From Rhodoferax sp. OV413 (GTDB taxonomy: Bacteria; Pseudomonadota; Gammaproteobacteria; Burkholderiales; Burkholderiaceae_C): a stretch of 58,684 bases of DNA. Made by a program: the position numbers and the translations under genes. Shown here piece after piece: positions 58,571 through 58,684 of the stretch. The DNA is taken from contig NZ_FNJA01000013.1 in NCBI RefSeq assembly GCF_900104385.1, positions 1-58,684 of the forward strand, given 5' to 3'. Below the pieces are notes generated by a model that did no database searches, was not told where the DNA came from, and worked only from the letters and a program-made list of their open reading frames with translations. Each line of letters opens with the position of its first letter. Position 1 is the stretch's first letter.

Positions 58571-58684
58571 CTATGCGCCGGTATAAGCCGTTTTCACCGT
58601 AGTGAAGAACTCCTGCGCATACCGCCCCTGCTCGCGCGAACCGTAGCTGGAGCCCTTGCGCCCACCAAACGGCACGTGGTAGTC
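58571..58684 (-). CDS. Aldehyde dehydrogenase, C-terminal end (cut by window edge)
   Basis: The minus strand encodes the last 37 residues, starting VPFGGRKGSSYGSREQGRYA and ending FFTTVKTAYTGA, then TAG. This C-terminal end matches aldehyde dehydrogenases of the 2-oxoglutarate semialdehyde type, which end oxidative pentose or sugar-acid pathways. It is the first visible gene of the operon with the lactonase and importer; the rest lies past the window. Confidence 0.82.
   Translation of the reverse strand, partial: DYHVPFGGRKGSSYGSREQGRYAQEFFTTVKTAYTGA

Overview
The window is a chromosomal segment of a GC-rich betaproteobacterium, most likely a member of the Comamonadaceae (Burkholderiales). 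The evidence is gene content and order: the tRNA-Tyr/Gly/Thr-tuf block, mpl, accB-accC-prmA, a DUF3426 zinc-ribbon protein, an H1-like Ala/Lys protein, nrdA-nrdB, pilS-pilR and ypjD/ffh. Family-style dispersed palindromes also occur between and inside genes. I see no integrase, transposase, phage gene, CRISPR array or rRNA.

Layout. 1-1,040: a tRNA-Tyr, tRNA-Gly, tRNA-Thr and tuf (truncated by the window edge) transcription unit on the minus strand with an extended -10 promoter. 1,180-7,950: a minus-strand housekeeping run (ung, trpC, mtgA, aroE, a TonB-like protein, an RNase II-family exonuclease, a YqiA-like esterase). 8,039-14,643: a GGDEF protein, rodA, tldD, a DAHP synthase gene preceded by an aromatic-residue leader peptide and terminator, and an unknown protein. 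14,695-21,866: mpl, an unknown protein, a TlpA-like thioredoxin, accB-accC-prmA, a DUF3426 protein and an H1-like basic protein. 22,043-26,520: nrdB and nrdA with paired NrdR boxes over the promoter. 26,727-33,112: ampD, pilR-pilS, a PP0621-like protein, a YpjD/CcsA-like protein and ffh. 33,283-38,734: a chemoreceptor, a Cys-rich protein, prfC and a membrane protein.

38,872-50,790 is the most distinctive region: a plus-strand catabolic cluster for cyanuric acid and related ureides. The order is atzF (allophanate hydrolase), atzG and atzE (1-carboxybiuret hydrolase), atzH, atzD (cyanuric acid amidohydrolase), a BMP-family binding protein, two permeases, a biuret-hydrolase-like gene, the transporter ATPase, a second isochorismatase-family hydrolase and a GntR/FCD regulator. 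From family knowledge, the enzymes would convert cyanuric acid, carboxybiuret, biuret and possibly triuret to allophanate, then to ammonia and CO2, giving nitrogen. Two near-identical 20-bp palindromes sit before atzF and before the transporter genes and are good candidate operators for the GntR protein.

50,787-52,837 returns to ordinary genes (a fadD-like acyl-CoA ligase, slyX). 52,908-58,684 is a minus-strand sugar-oxidation operon: the end of an aldehyde dehydrogenase, an SMP-30-type lactonase, a cytosolic beta-propeller protein and an RbsA/RbsC/RbsB-type ABC importer, closed by a terminator.

Three structures are not explained by ordinary gene annotation: the aromatic attenuator before the DAHP synthase gene (12,396-12,525); a family of about 60-bp imperfect palindromes that lie between genes and also in frame inside linkers of several proteins; and the shared palindromes of the cyanurate cluster.
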